From an uncultured Buttiauxella sp. (lineage in GTDB: Bacteria; Pseudomonadota; Gammaproteobacteria; Enterobacterales; Enterobacteriaceae): DNA of 64,000 nt. Within the stretch, counting starts at the first letter, position 1. The number at the start of each line of letters is the position of its first letter. Shown here one piece after another: positions 18,162 through 29,578 of this stretch. The notes beneath the pieces are model-generated. The model did no database searches. It had not been told where the DNA came from and saw nothing but the letters and a program-made list of their open reading frames with translations. The translations under genes were made by a program, and so were the position numbers. The DNA is taken from assembly GCA_946480445.1 (NCBI GenBank), contig CAMLJN010000001.1, positions 339,352 to 403,351 on the forward strand. The letters run 5' to 3'.

Positions 18162-19682
18162 TTAATGCAGCACCGTGACCGCATCTTCCAGACGCTCGGC
18201 GCGGTGTTTTACCATGGCAGAAACATGCGCACCTTCTTCCACCAGCGCGGCGTTTTTCCTGGTGATGGTATCCAGCTCAGCCACCGCACGGGTTAAGTCT
18301 GCCAGCCCGTCCGCCTGCTCTGAGGTCGCGTGGCTGATTTGCCCGAGCAGCCTGGTGACGTTTTGTACCTGGGTCACGATGTCCTGCATGGTGCGCCCTG
18401 CGGCGTGGACCTGTACGGTCCCGGACTGGACTTTACTGGCGCTGGCCTCAATCAGCTTGCGGATGTCGTTGGCCGCCGCCGCGCTGCGGCTTGCCAGGCT
18501 GCGCACTTCTCCGGCTACTACGGCAAAACCTTTGCCCTGCTCCCCTGCCCGGGCGGCTTCCACCGCTGCGTTAAGCGCCAGGATGTTGGTCTGGAAAGCG
18601 ATGTCGTTAATCAGGCTGGTAATAGATCCGATACGCTGCGTGCTGTCGGCGATGTCGTCCATCGTGGTGACCACTGTCTCCATCGCCCGTCCACCGTGCG
18701 CTGCCGCGTCACTCGCGGAGCTGGAAAGTTTGTCTGCCGCCGCCGCGGTTTGTGAGTTTTGCTGCACCGAGGTGGCCATCTGATTCATGGTGGTCACCGT
18801 TTGCTGTACGTTAGCTACTGTCTGACGCGTGCGCTCATTCAGCTCGTCATTGCCTTTCGCCATCGCCTCGCTGCCGCTGCGAACGCTTTCAACCTGATGG
18901 CTGACATCGTTCATCAGCCAGCGGCACATCAGGCCGAGCTGGCCGATAGCCCTCAGCGTCATCCCTATCTCATCGGTACGGGGAAGATGGTCAATGGTTT
19001 GCCGATTTCCCGTCGCGACCTCAAGCGCCTGGCGCGCTACGTTCTCCAGCGGACGAGCAATTTGCCACTCCAGCAGCCCGCAGGCCGCTACCGTCGTCAG
19101 CAAGGTAAATAACAGGTGCAAAGCGTTTTGCCCTGTCGCCAGTTCCACAGCTAATAGCGCAGCCATGAGTCCACTCATCATCAGGCGAATACGCCAGCGC
19201 AGCGAAAGCGTCGGCAGTTTACCGAACCAGTTTTTGCGTAGCACCAGTCCTTTGTGCAAACGACGATTGGCACGCCCTTCACTCAGCGCCTTGTACAAAG
19301 GCTCAACCCCGGCCACTTCCTGCGGCGTTGCTTTTGTGCGAATTGACATATAGCCGGTGATTTTCCCGTGGCGCACCACGGGAACGGCGTTGGCGCGAAC
19401 CCAGTAATGATCGCCATTTTTACGCCGGTTCTTCACGATGCCGGTCCACGGCTCGCCCTGCTGGAGGGTAAACCACATATCGGCGAAGGCCGCCTTCGGC
19501 ATATCCGGGTGGCGGACAAGATTGTGGGGCACACCAATCAATTCATGTAGCTGATAGCCGCTGACGTGCACAAACGTATCGTTGGCGTGCGTCATATTGC
19601 TTTGCAGGTCGGTGGTCGACATCAGAGTGGTTTCGTCATCCAGCAAAAATTCGTGCTGTGTAACAGGGGGGCGCGCAGACAT
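18162..19682 (-). CDS. aer: Aerotaxis receptor Aer
   Basis: At 506 residues it equals E. coli Aer. It has an N-terminal PAS domain that binds FAD (TTLMSTTDLQSNMTHAND to about 120), a hydrophobic membrane hairpin near 165-205, HAMP, and the conserved signalling tip (NILALNAAVEAARAGEQGKG). It senses redox changes of the respiratory chain and signals to CheA/CheW. A sigma-28 promoter at 19735-19761 places it in the flagellar class 3 regulon. The usual neighbour patA is displaced by about 7 kb here. Confidence 0.97.
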   Translation of the reverse strand: MSARPPVTQHEFLLDDETTLMSTTDLQSNMTHANDTFVHVSGYQLHELIGVPHNLVRHPDMPKAAFADMWFTLQQGEPWTGIVKNRRKNGDHYWVRANAVPVVRHGKITGYMSIRTKATPQEVAGVEPLYKALSEGRANRRLHKGLVLRKNWFGKLPTLSLRWRIRLMMSGLMAALLAVELATGQNALHLLFTLLTTVAACGLLEWQIARPLENVARQALEVATGNRQTIDHLPRTDEIGMTLRAIGQLGLMCRWLMNDVSHQVESVRSGSEAMAKGNDELNERTRQTVANVQQTVTTMNQMATSVQQNSQTAAAADKLSSSASDAAAHGGRAMETVVTTMDDIADSTQRIGSITSLINDIAFQTNILALNAAVEAARAGEQGKGFAVVAGEVRSLASRSAAAANDIRKLIEASASKVQSGTVQVHAAGRTMQDIVTQVQNVTRLLGQISHATSEQADGLADLTRAVAELDTITRKNAALVEEGAHVSAMVKHRAERLEDAVTVLH

Positions 19683-19734
19683 AGCAACTCCGTTATGCTA
19701 GTGATCCAGATGTTAATTTTTCTCTCATAATGTT

Positions 19735-19761
19735 ATTTCGGCGCTGCAAAAATTTACTTTA
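19735..19761 (-). promoter_or_regulatory. Sigma-28 (FliA) promoter of aer
   Basis: On the minus strand TAAA (19758-19761), 15 bases, then GCCGAAAT (19735-19742): an almost ideal TAAA-N15-GCCGATAA. The -10 ends 53 bases from the aer start codon. Confidence 0.88.
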
Positions 19762-19770
19762 ACAGTTAAA

Positions 19771-19815
19771 CTTGACGGAGATCACACTTTTAAAATTAGC
19801 CATAGCCTTTATAAT
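19771..19815 (+). promoter_or_regulatory. proP promoter with CRP-like site
   Basis: TATAAT at 19810-19815 has no good -35. CTTGA-N6-TCACA at 19771-19786 (8 of 10 conserved CRP positions) would be centred near -43 of the resulting start. E. coli proP P1 is likewise CRP-controlled. It is back to back with the aer promoter. Confidence 0.5.
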
Positions 19816-19979
19816 GGTTTCCTCACCGATCTGTATTCACTAATAATTTCATGTAGTTACTAAAAGAGGTTTTTCCGCCGAACGAAGTGATGCAGTTTTA
19901 GCCGTCAAATTGTGACTGGCCCACTACACTCTGTGAGAGACATTTGCTTGTTCCCGCAAGGAAAATAAAGAGGATTAGA

Positions 19980-21485
19980 ATGTTAAAAAGGAAAAAGAAA
20001 GTCAGACCTATCAAGGTCAGTGACGTTACTATCATCGACGATAGCCGCCTGAAAAAAGCGATTACCGCAGCCTCCCTCGGTAACGCAATGGAATGGTTCG
20101 ATTTCGGCGTATACGGCTTTGTGGCCTTCGCGCTCGGTAAGGTCTTCTTCCCGGATGCCAGCCCAAGCGTGCAGATGATTGCCGCCCTCGGGACCTTCTC
20201 CGTTCCCTTCCTGATCCGTCCACTCGGTGGTTTGTTCTTCGGCATGCTGGGCGATAAATACGGTCGTCAGAAAATCCTGTCGATCACCATCATCATCATG
20301 TCACTGAGTACCTTCTGTATTGGCCTGATCCCCTCGTACGAGACAATCGGTATCTGGGCGCCCATCCTGCTGCTGCTTGCCAAGATGGCGCAGGGGTTCT
20401 CGGTCGGTGGCGAATACACCGGAGCTTCTATTTTCGTAGCGGAATACTCCCCGGACCGTAAGCGCGGCTTTATGGGCAGCTGGCTCGACTTCGGCTCCAT
20501 AGCAGGTTTTGTCTGCGGGGCGGGCGTGGTGGTGCTGATTACCGCTATCGTCGGTGACGATAACTTCCTTGAATGGGGCTGGCGTCTGCCGTTCTTCCTG
20601 GCGCTGCCGTTAGGGATTATCGGTCTGTATCTGCGCCATGCTCTTGAAGAAACGCCGGCGTTCCAGCAGCACGTTGATAAGCTGGAACAGGGCGACCGCG
20701 AAGGCCTGGCCGACGGTCCTAAGGTTTCCTTTAAAGAGATTGCTACTAAGCACTGGCGCAGCCTGCTGACCTGTATCGGGATCGTGGTATCCACCAACGT
20801 GACCTACTACATGCTGCTCACCTATATGCCGAGCTACCTGTCGCACAACCTGCACTATTCCGAGAACCACGGCGTGTTGATCATCATCGCGATCATGGTC
20901 GGGATGCTGTTTGTACAGCCGATGATTGGCCTGTTGAGCGACCGCTTTGGCCGCCGTCCGTTTATCATCGTCGGTAGCCTTGGGCTGATCATCTTCTCCA
21001 TTCCGGCGTTTATTCTGATTAACAGCAACGTGCTGGGACTGATTTTCGCCGGTTTACTGCTGCTGGCCGTAATCCTCAACTGCTTTATCGGCGTAATGGC
21101 CTCCACGTTACCGGCGATGTTCCCGACGCACCTGCGCTATAGCGCGCTGGCCAGCGCCTTTAACATCTCCGTGCTGATCGCAGGGCTTACGCCAACCATC
21201 GCCGCCTGGCTGGTTGAAACCACCGAAAACCTGATGATGCCTGCTTATTATCTGATGGTCTTTGCGGTGCTTGGCCTGATTACCGGTCTGACGATGAAGG
21301 AAACCGCGAACAAGCCGCTGAAAGGGGCAACCCCTGCCGCTTCCGATATCGCTGAAGCGCGTGAAATCGTGCAGGAGCATCACGATAATATCGAGCATAA
21401 AATCGAAGATATCGATCGTGAAATTGAAGAGCTGCAGGCCAAACGTTCGAACCTGGTCGATCAGCACCCGCGTATTAACGAGTAA
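19980..21485 (+). CDS. proP: Proline/glycine betaine:H+ symporter ProP
   Basis: This 501-residue major facilitator protein is collinear with E. coli ProP (500 aa). It has twelve membrane segments and the MFS loop GDKYGRQK near 100. The C-terminal cytoplasmic coiled coil (about 455-495: HDNIEHKIEDIDREIEELQ) is typical of osmosensing ProP. It imports compatible solutes on hyperosmotic shock. Start ATG 19980 has GAGGA upstream. In E. coli proP is elsewhere (93 min), so its place between aer and patA is unusual. Confidence 0.96.
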   Translation: MLKRKKKVRPIKVSDVTIIDDSRLKKAITAASLGNAMEWFDFGVYGFVAFALGKVFFPDASPSVQMIAALGTFSVPFLIRPLGGLFFGMLGDKYGRQKILSITIIIMSLSTFCIGLIPSYETIGIWAPILLLLAKMAQGFSVGGEYTGASIFVAEYSPDRKRGFMGSWLDFGSIAGFVCGAGVVVLITAIVGDDNFLEWGWRLPFFLALPLGIIGLYLRHALEETPAFQQHVDKLEQGDREGLADGPKVSFKEIATKHWRSLLTCIGIVVSTNVTYYMLLTYMPSYLSHNLHYSENHGVLIIIAIMVGMLFVQPMIGLLSDRFGRRPFIIVGSLGLIIFSIPAFILINSNVLGLIFAGLLLLAVILNCFIGVMASTLPAMFPTHLRYSALASAFNISVLIAGLTPTIAAWLVETTENLMMPAYYLMVFAVLGLITGLTMKETANKPLKGATPAASDIAEAREIVQEHHDNIEHKIEDIDREIEELQAKRSNLVDQHPRINE

Positions 21486-21502
21486 ACTCGCTATATGCGG
21501 TA

Positions 21503-21530
21503 AACGCCGGGCCTTCGCCCGGCGTTTTTG
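21503..21530 (+). terminator. proP Rho-independent terminator
   Basis: AACGCCGGGC (21503-21512) pairs with GCCCGGCGTT (21517-21526), loop CTTC, followed by TTT. It lies 17 bases after the proP stop. Confidence 0.9.
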
Positions 21531-21678
21531 TTTCCCACATTCCTTATTGCTATTGGATATATCGTATATTTATAAGCAAAGTCGTTTTTGGACTTTGTGA
21601 ATAGCCATTACTCACCTAACGTAATCTGGCTATAGAATAAAAACCGATAATAATTCTTTCGTTTCGCAGGGTGCACAC

Positions 21679-23247
21679 ATGCAAAGAAAAGTTCTGCCGT
21701 TACTGCTGCTGGCCGCACTATCCGCCAGTACCTTCGCCGCTACGCCGCCAAATGCTTTGGTTGTTGCCCAGGGCCTGGATGACCTCGTCAGCCTCGACCC
21801 GGCAGAAGCCAACGAGCTTTCCAGCATTCAGACCGTACCCAGCCTTTATCAGCGTCTCGTGCAGGCCGACCGCAACGATCCGGCCAAAGTGATCCCCGTG
21901 CTGGCGCAGAGCTGGCAAGGCGATGCCGCCGCTAAAAAGCTGATTATCAAACTGCGCCCGACGGCAAAATTCTCCTCCGGAAACCCGCTGCGCCCGGAAG
22001 ACGTCATTTTCTCTTATACCCGTGCGGTTATGCTCAATAAGTCCCCTGCTTTTATTCTTAACGTGCTCGGCTGGCAGCCAAATAACATTGCGGGCCTGCT
22101 TAAAAAAGTCGATGAGCATACCCTTGAGCTGCGCTGGACGGCCGAGGTGAGTCCGGCCGTGGCGCTAAATATTCTCTCCACGCCAATTGCCTCTATCGTG
22201 GATGAAAAAACCGTGGCGCCGAACGCCAAAGCGGGTGATTTTGGTAACGACTGGCTGAAAATGCATTCCGCAGGCAGTGGTCCGTTCAAAATGCGCGTCT
22301 ATCAGCCACACCGGGCCATCGTGCTCGACGCCAATCCAACCACACCGGGCAATGCGCCAAAAGTTAAAACGGTTATTATCAAAAACGTGCCCGATTCAGC
22401 AGCCCGCCGCCTGCTTATCCAACAAGGCGACGCGGATATTGCCCGCGATTTGGGTGCCGACCAGACCAGCACCCTGGAAGGCAAACCCGGCCTGAAAGTA
22501 CTGAGCATCCCCTCCGCCGAACAGAACTATATGGTGTTCAACGTAGGTAACGATGCCAACCCGCTGCTGAAGAATCCGGCGCTGTGGGAAGCAGCCCGCT
22601 ATCTGGTGGATTATGAGGGCATCACAAAGGACCTGCTGAAAGGCCAGTACTTTGTGCATCAGAGCTTCCTGCCGGTAGGCTTTGCAGGCGCGCTTGCTAA
22701 CAATCCGTTTAAGTTTGACCCGGCAAAAGCAAAAGAGATCCTTGCCAAAGCGGGGATAAAAGACGCGCACTTCACGCTGGACGTGGAAAACAGGCCGCCG
22801 TTTATTACTATCGCTCAGTCCATGCAGGCAAGCTTCGCTCAGGCTGGCGTGAAGGTCGATCTTCTGCCCGCCGCGGGCAGCCAGGTGTATGCGCGCGTAC
22901 GAGCTAAACAGCACCAGGCCGCTATCCGTCTGTGGATCCCGGACTACTTTGACGCCCATTCCAACGCCAGCGCCTTTGCCTATAACGACGGCAAAACCAG
23001 TACCGTCGCAGGCCTCAACGGCTGGCATATCCCGGAGCTGAATAAGCAAACGCTGGCTGCCGTAGCGCAAGCCGATCCGGCTAAGCGTCTGGATCTGTAT
23101 AAGAAAATCCAGCAGGAATTACAGCGCAGCTCTCCATATGTGTTTATTGACCAGGGCAAAACCCAAATCGTGGTCCGTGATAATGTGAAGGGCTACCAGC
23201 AGGGGCTGAACGCGGATATGGTGTATTACGATCGCGTGAGTAAGTAA
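21679..23247 (+). CDS. ABC transporter solute-binding protein, family 5 (peptide/nickel/opine type)
   Basis: This 522-residue periplasmic binding protein has a clear signal peptide (MQRKVLPLLLLAALSASTFA, cleavage near 20/21) and the SBP_bac_5 fold (LVVAQGLDDLVSLDPAEANE, GSGPFKM). It is the first of five same-strand importer genes. Length and fold fit DppA/SapA-type proteins. The ligand (peptide, peptide-antibiotic, opine or metal chelate) cannot be read from sequence. Confidence 0.9.
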   Translation: MQRKVLPLLLLAALSASTFAATPPNALVVAQGLDDLVSLDPAEANELSSIQTVPSLYQRLVQADRNDPAKVIPVLAQSWQGDAAAKKLIIKLRPTAKFSSGNPLRPEDVIFSYTRAVMLNKSPAFILNVLGWQPNNIAGLLKKVDEHTLELRWTAEVSPAVALNILSTPIASIVDEKTVAPNAKAGDFGNDWLKMHSAGSGPFKMRVYQPHRAIVLDANPTTPGNAPKVKTVIIKNVPDSAARRLLIQQGDADIARDLGADQTSTLEGKPGLKVLSIPSAEQNYMVFNVGNDANPLLKNPALWEAARYLVDYEGITKDLLKGQYFVHQSFLPVGFAGALANNPFKFDPAKAKEILAKAGIKDAHFTLDVENRPPFITIAQSMQASFAQAGVKVDLLPAAGSQVYARVRAKQHQAAIRLWIPDYFDAHSNASAFAYNDGKTSTVAGLNGWHIPELNKQTLAAVAQADPAKRLDLYKKIQQELQRSSPYVFIDQGKTQIVVRDNVKGYQQGLNADMVYYDRVSK

Positions 23248-23255
23248 CCTTTAAT

Positions 23256-23346
23256 ACCCCTCACCCTGACTCTCTGACAAGGAGAGAGGGAAGCGTATTC
23301 GGTCCGCTTCCCTCGCCGCTGCGGGGAGAGGATTTGGGTGAGGGGT
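23256..23346. repeat. GC-rich intergenic palindrome, copy 1
   Basis: The ends ACCCCTCACCC (23256-23266) and GGGTGAGGGGT (23336-23346) are perfect inverted repeats enclosing CTCTC/GAGAG blocks. This is the best-formed member of a family seen at five places in the window. It sits inside the ABC operon between the binding-protein and permease genes, where it may shape mRNA stability. Confidence 0.75.
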
Positions 23347-23373
23347 AAATACCCACAACACAAAGAGTTCCCC

Positions 23374-24423
23374 ATGTCAGAAGTTCCCATGCCCCAGGCT
23401 GCGGGCCGCCTCAGCCGTCCGCTGCTGACCTTACTGCAGGGCCTTTTTACCCTGGCATTAACGCTCGTTGGTCTACTGCTCATTACCTTTGCTCTTTCTG
23501 CACTATCCCCGGTAGATCGGGTACTGCAAATTGTGGGCGATCACGCAAGCCAGGCGACCTATGATCAGGTTCGTCATCAGCTGGGCCTCGACCAGCCGCT
23601 GCCGCTCCAGTTCTGGCATTATCTGACCAACCTCGCCCACGGTGATTTCGGTACGGCCAGCGCAACGGGGCAGCCAGTGCTTGAGGACTTACTGGCCGTC
23701 TTTCCCGCCACGCTTGAGCTGGCTACCCTCGCGCTGATTATTGGTAGCCTGCTGGGTATCATTTTGGGCGTGCTCTGTGCGCGTTTTGCAGGATCGCCGT
23801 GGGATTTAGCGGTACGCACCTTTACGTTACTGGGCAACTCAGTGCCCATTTTCTGGCTGGGTCTGCTAATGCTGGCGCTGTTTTATGCCCGTCTGCAATG
23901 GAGCGCGGGGCCAGGGAGGCTGGACGATATTTATCAGTACAGCATAGAGGCCAGAACCGGCTTTGTACTTATTGATACCTGGCTTTCCGGCGACCGGGAC
24001 GCGTTTCTTAACGCCATCAATCATCTCGCCCTGCCCGTGCTTTTGCTCGCCTGTTACTCGCTTGCCAGTATTACTCGCCTGACGCGCACCGCGTGCCTGA
24101 GCGAAATGAGCAAGGAATACATCACGCTTGCCCGGGCTAAAGGTGCGGGAGACATGACAATATTCATTCGTCATGTGCTGCCGAATATCCGCGGTACTTT
24201 AATCACCGTGATTGCCCTGGCGTATACCAGCATGCTGGAAGGTGCCGTGCTCACGGAAACCGTCTTTTCCTGGCCGGGCATTGGCCGTTATCTCACCACC
24301 GCCCTGTTCGCCGGAGACACGACGGCAATAATGGGTGGCACGCTGCTGATTGGCGTCTCCTTTGTGCTTATCAATAATCTGACTGACGTGCTGGTGCGCG
24401 TCACTGACCCGAGGGTGCACTGA
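23374..24423 (+). CDS. ABC transporter permease, DppB type
   Basis: This inner-membrane permease of about 349 residues has six predicted membrane segments. The cytoplasmic EAA loop (SEMSKEYITLARAKGAGDMTI) contacts the ATPase. I start at MSEVPMPQ (23374) because the longer form runs into the palindromic repeat. Its TGA overlaps the next ATG (ATGA at 24420-24423 region), showing coupled translation. Confidence 0.9.
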   Translation: MSEVPMPQAAGRLSRPLLTLLQGLFTLALTLVGLLLITFALSALSPVDRVLQIVGDHASQATYDQVRHQLGLDQPLPLQFWHYLTNLAHGDFGTASATGQPVLEDLLAVFPATLELATLALIIGSLLGIILGVLCARFAGSPWDLAVRTFTLLGNSVPIFWLGLLMLALFYARLQWSAGPGRLDDIYQYSIEARTGFVLIDTWLSGDRDAFLNAINHLALPVLLLACYSLASITRLTRTACLSEMSKEYITLARAKGAGDMTIFIRHVLPNIRGTLITVIALAYTSMLEGAVLTETVFSWPGIGRYLTTALFAGDTTAIMGGTLLIGVSFVLINNLTDVLVRVTDPRVH

Positions 24424-25256
24424 TGCCGTCCTCACTTTTTCTGCGACGCCTTCTGCGCTCGCCCGCGGCGCTCTGCGGCCTGATGGTCATCACCTTGCTG
24501 GTGCTGGTGGCTCTTTTCGCGCCGCTGCTCGCGCCTTTCGATCCCAACTGGCAGGATGCCGCCGCGCGTCTGCAACCCCCAAATTCCCTGCACTGGTTAG
24601 GGACGGATAGCTATGGCCGCGACCTTCTTTCACGCCTGCTGTTCGGCTCTCGCCCGGCGCTTGCGCTGATCGCGCTGGTCACGGTGATTACTCTGCCTGC
24701 GGGCCTGTTAATCGGCATTCTGTCCGGCTATTACGGCGGCTGGCTGGAACGCGCGCTGATGCGTTTTACCGACGTGGTCATGTCCATGCCGCGGCTCATC
24801 CTGGCCTTCGCTTTTGTCGCTATGTTGGGACCGGGCCTGGTGAACGGCGCGCTGGCCCTGGCGCTGACAACCTGGCCTGCATATGCTCGCCAGGCCCGCA
24901 GCGAAATTCAGCGGCTGCGCCACAGCGACTATCTCGCCGCTGCGGAAATGATGGGTATAAAAGGTAGCCGCCTGCTGGTCGGCCATATTCTGCCGCTCTG
25001 TCTGCCCTCGGCCATCGTACGCCTGGCTTTGGATCTCGCCGGAATTATTCTGGCCGCAGCCGGGCTGGGCTTCCTGGGTCTGGGCGCCCGCCCGCCGATG
25101 GCGGAATGGGGGGCAATGATCGCCGACGGTATGCAGGTGATATTCGACCAGTGGTGGATCGCCGCCATTCCGGGCGCTACCATCCTGACCAGCAGCCTGG
25201 CATTTAACCTGTTGGGCGATGGCCTGCGCGACGTACTGGAGCCGCAACATGACTGA
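24423..25256 (+). CDS. ABC transporter permease, DppC type
   Basis: This 277-residue partner permease has an N-terminal segment, the LGTDSYGRDLLSRLLFGSR motif typical of DppC/OppC proteins, and an EAA loop (ARSEIQRLRHSDYLAAAEMMG). Both neighbours overlap it, by 1 and 8 bases. Confidence 0.92.
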   Translation: MPSSLFLRRLLRSPAALCGLMVITLLVLVALFAPLLAPFDPNWQDAAARLQPPNSLHWLGTDSYGRDLLSRLLFGSRPALALIALVTVITLPAGLLIGILSGYYGGWLERALMRFTDVVMSMPRLILAFAFVAMLGPGLVNGALALALTTWPAYARQARSEIQRLRHSDYLAAAEMMGIKGSRLLVGHILPLCLPSAIVRLALDLAGIILAAAGLGFLGLGARPPMAEWGAMIADGMQVIFDQWWIAAIPGATILTSSLAFNLLGDGLRDVLEPQHD

Positions 25257-26082
25257 CAGAATCACCGTTTCCGGGCTGAACATCGACTACCCCGCAGGCC
25301 GGGTGGTAAGCAATCTTTCTTTTACGCTGGGCAACGAGCGCCTGGCGCTGGTGGGCGAATCCGGCTCAGGTAAATCCATGACGGCCCGCGCCCTGATGGG
25401 GCTGGTACGTCAACCGGGCAAAGTCAGCGCAGAGCAGCTTACCGTGCTGGACCACAACTTACTGGCGATGAAAAGCAGCGCCTGGAACAAACTACGCGGC
25501 AATGACATTGCGATGGTGCTTCAGGATCCACGTTATGCTCTCAATCCGGTGAAAAGCGTGGCCCAGCAGATCGACGAAGCGCTGCGGCTGCATCAGAAAC
25601 TCTCCGCCGCTGACCGCCGCGAACGCGTTCAGCAGTTGATCCGCTCCGTCGGGCTGGCAGACCAAGTGCTCACTCGTTATCCCGGCGAGCTTTCCGGCGG
25701 TATGGGCCAGCGAGTGATGATCGCCATCGCGCTGGCTAATAACCCCAAAGTATTGATTGCCGACGAGCCCACTTCCGCACTCGATGCCCGCCTGCGCAAC
25801 CAGATTCTGGAGCTGCTGGTTGAACAGTGCGAACGGCGCCAGATGGCGATGCTGCTGATCAGCCACGATTTACCTCTGGTGGCAGAGCACTGCCACCGTG
25901 TACTGGTGATGTATCAGGGGCAAAAGGTGGACGAAATGGCAGCTCAGGCATTGTCCAGCGCAACACATCCGTATACCCGCACCCTGTGGACATGCCGTCC
26001 GAATGCGGGCACCTACGGGCAAATGCTGCCCGTACTGGACCGCGGCCAGTTCCAGCAAGGAGCACAGCATGGCGATCGTTGA
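25249..26082 (+). CDS. ABC transporter ATPase, DppD type
   Basis: This 277-residue ATPase has Walker A GESGSGKS, signature LSGGMGQR, Walker [13 protein letters not shown] and switch His (LISHD). Start ATG 25249 (MTDRITV) overlaps the permease end by 8 bases. Its C-terminus is shorter than typical DppD and I do not see the usual cysteine-rich iron-sulfur tail in full. Confidence 0.92.
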   Translation: MTDRITVSGLNIDYPAGRVVSNLSFTLGNERLALVGESGSGKSMTARALMGLVRQPGKVSAEQLTVLDHNLLAMKSSAWNKLRGNDIAMVLQDPRYALNPVKSVAQQIDEALRLHQKLSAADRRERVQQLIRSVGLADQVLTRYPGELSGGMGQRVMIAIALANNPKVLIADEPTSALDARLRNQILELLVEQCERRQMAMLLISHDLPLVAEHCHRVLVMYQGQKVDEMAAQALSSATHPYTRTLWTCRPNAGTYGQMLPVLDRGQFQQGAQHGDR

Positions 26083-26791
26083 GGTCAAAGACTTAGGCGT
26101 GGAATTTATCGCAAAAGGAACGCTGAAAACGGCCGTTGCCGGGGCGAGCTTTCTTATTGAGCCGGGCGAGACGTTTAGTCTGATTGGCGAATCCGGCTGC
26201 GGCAAGTCGACAATCCTGCGCGTGCTGGCGGGCCTGCAGCGCGACTGGCGCGGTCAGGTGAACCTCCTCGGGAATGCTATTGCGGCGGGCAAACGCTTTC
26301 AGGGAACGCTGCGCCGCGAGGTACAGATGGTCTTTCAGGATCCCTACGCCTCGCTGCATCCAAACCACACAATCTGGCGCACTCTGGCAGAACCGTTAAA
26401 AATTCATGGTGAAAACCCCATTGAAGCCCGCGTGAACGATGCCTTAACGCAGGTCGGTTTGCCTTCCGATGCGGCAAGCCGTTATCCGCACCAGCTGTCC
26501 GGAGGCCAGCGCCAGCGAGTAGCCATTGCCCGTGCGCTCCTGCTGCGCCCAAGAATCCTGCTGCTTGATGAGCCAACCTCGGCCCTGGATATGTCGGTGC
26601 AGGCGGAGATCCTCAACCTGCTTAACCGGCTGAAAGAGCAGCATAAGATGACCTATCTGCTGGTCAGCCACGACGCCGATGTGATTGCCCACATGTCAGA
26701 CCGCGCGGCTTTTATGGCCGCCGGGGCCATCCAGCGTACTTTTGACCGCGCCGCCCTGGTGCGCGGTGAGCACAGGCTGGCTGCCGCCTGA
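26069..26791 (+). CDS. ABC transporter ATPase, DppF type
   Basis: This 240-residue ATPase has Walker A GESGCGKS, signature LSGGQRQR, Walker [13 protein letters not shown] and LVSHD. The ATG at 26069 has AAGGAG before it and overlaps the previous gene by 14 bases. It lacks the usual DppF C-terminal extension. It is the last gene of the importer operon. Confidence 0.92.
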   Translation: MAIVEVKDLGVEFIAKGTLKTAVAGASFLIEPGETFSLIGESGCGKSTILRVLAGLQRDWRGQVNLLGNAIAAGKRFQGTLRREVQMVFQDPYASLHPNHTIWRTLAEPLKIHGENPIEARVNDALTQVGLPSDAASRYPHQLSGGQRQRVAIARALLLRPRILLLDEPTSALDMSVQAEILNLLNRLKEQHKMTYLLVSHDADVIAHMSDRAAFMAAGAIQRTFDRAALVRGEHRLAAA

Positions 26792-26801
26792 TCGTTGAGC
26801 A

Positions 26802-26824
26802 AACCGCACCACAAGGGTGCGGTT
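26802..26824 (+). terminator. Hairpin after the ABC importer operon
   Basis: AACCGCACC pairs with GGTGCGGTT around ACAAG, 11 bases past the last stop. No T tract follows, so termination is uncertain. Confidence 0.4.
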
Positions 26825-26937
26825 ACAGCCCCCCGCCCCGAACACTCTGTCTTTCCCTCAGCATTTAAACACGCAAAATCACGGCCTGAGTGATTATTAA
26901 TTGTGCAGCTCTCGTTTCGCTAAGTCGTTTATCCTGA

Positions 26938-28416
<1,479 letters not shown>

Positions 28417-28418
28417 TG

Positions 28419-28451
28419 CCTGACCCTCTTCCCTAAGGGGAGAGGGTCAGG
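28419..28451. repeat. GC-rich intergenic palindrome, copy 2
   Basis: CCTGACCCTCT (28419-28429) and AGAGGGTCAGG (28441-28451) form a 15-bp stem including the inner TCCC/GGGG. It sits between convergent patA and lptG and may act as a bidirectional terminator. It marks the joint between two blocks that are far apart in E. coli. Confidence 0.7.
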
Positions 28452-28498
28452 GCAACCCTGCGGCAGGAGTCTGGCAGCAGCGCCTTCCTGCCGGCAGA

Positions 28499-29578
28499 CT
28501 AGCCGGAGCGCTTCATCATCAGCCAGAGGCTTATCAGGAAGAAGCTGGCGCTTGGCAGCAGCGCCCCCAGCACTGGCGGAATGTTGTAGACCAGGCTCAA
28601 CGGCCCGAAGATCTGATCCAGCACGTAGAACACGAAGCCGAAGCTGATTCCGGTCACGACTCGTATCCCCATCGGCACGCTACGCAGCGGGCCAAAAATA
28701 AACGACAGCGCCATCAGCATCATGACCGCCACCGACAGCGGGGCAAAGATCTTGCTCCACATATTGAGCTGGTAACGTCCTGCGTCCTGGCCGCTCACCT
28801 TCAGGTATTTCACATAATTGTGCAGACCGCTTATCGACAGCGCATCCGGATCCAGAGCGACCACGCCGAGTTTGTCCGGCGTAAGGCTGGTTTTCCATTC
28901 GCCACTGACGGTCTGAGAACCCGTGATCTGCTTCGGATCGGTGAGGTTAGACTCGTCGACCTGCGACAGGCGCCATACCTTGTGCTGCGGGTCGTATTGC
29001 GCCGACGCGGCGTAACGCACGGATTGCAGACGACGCTCCTTATTGAAGGCGTAAATACTGACGCCCGCAATTTGGTTGTTGTCCTTCACACGCTCAATAT
29101 AGACAAAGTTTTGCCCGTCTTTAGCCCATAACCCATTCTGAGTGGAGAGTAATGAACCGCCGAGCATCTGCTGGGCACGGTAGTTACGCGCCATTTGTTC
29201 GCCCTGCGGAGCCACCCACTCCCCAATCGCCATGGTCAACAGGACCAGCGGAATGGCGGTTTTCATCACCGAAAGCGCAATTTGCAAACGGGTAAAGCCG
29301 GAAGCCTGCATCACCACCAGTTCGCTGCGCTGGGCGAGCATCCCCAGCCCTAACAGCGCGCCTAGCAGCGCGGCCATCGGGAAGAAGATCTGGATGTCTT
29401 TCGGCACGCTCAGGAGGGTATACAAACCGGCGCCCAGGGCGGTGTAGTCACCCTGCCCTGATTTTTTCAGCTGATCGACAAACTTGATAATGCCCGACAG
29501 CGACACCAGCATGAACAGCGTCATCATGATGGTGTTGAAGATAGTTTTCCCGATATAACGGTCAAGTACGCCAAACAT
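28499..29578 (-). CDS. lptG: LPS export ABC permease LptG
   Basis: At 359 residues (E. coli 360) it has six membrane segments in two groups of three flanking a large periplasmic beta-jellyroll domain (about 130-265). With LptF and LptB2 it forms the inner-membrane complex that extracts LPS and passes it to LptC. Its ATG follows the lptF stop with no gap. Confidence 0.96.
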   Translation of the reverse strand: MFGVLDRYIGKTIFNTIMMTLFMLVSLSGIIKFVDQLKKSGQGDYTALGAGLYTLLSVPKDIQIFFPMAALLGALLGLGMLAQRSELVVMQASGFTRLQIALSVMKTAIPLVLLTMAIGEWVAPQGEQMARNYRAQQMLGGSLLSTQNGLWAKDGQNFVYIERVKDNNQIAGVSIYAFNKERRLQSVRYAASAQYDPQHKVWRLSQVDESNLTDPKQITGSQTVSGEWKTSLTPDKLGVVALDPDALSISGLHNYVKYLKVSGQDAGRYQLNMWSKIFAPLSVAVMMLMALSFIFGPLRSVPMGIRVVTGISFGFVFYVLDQIFGPLSLVYNIPPVLGALLPSASFFLISLWLMMKRSG

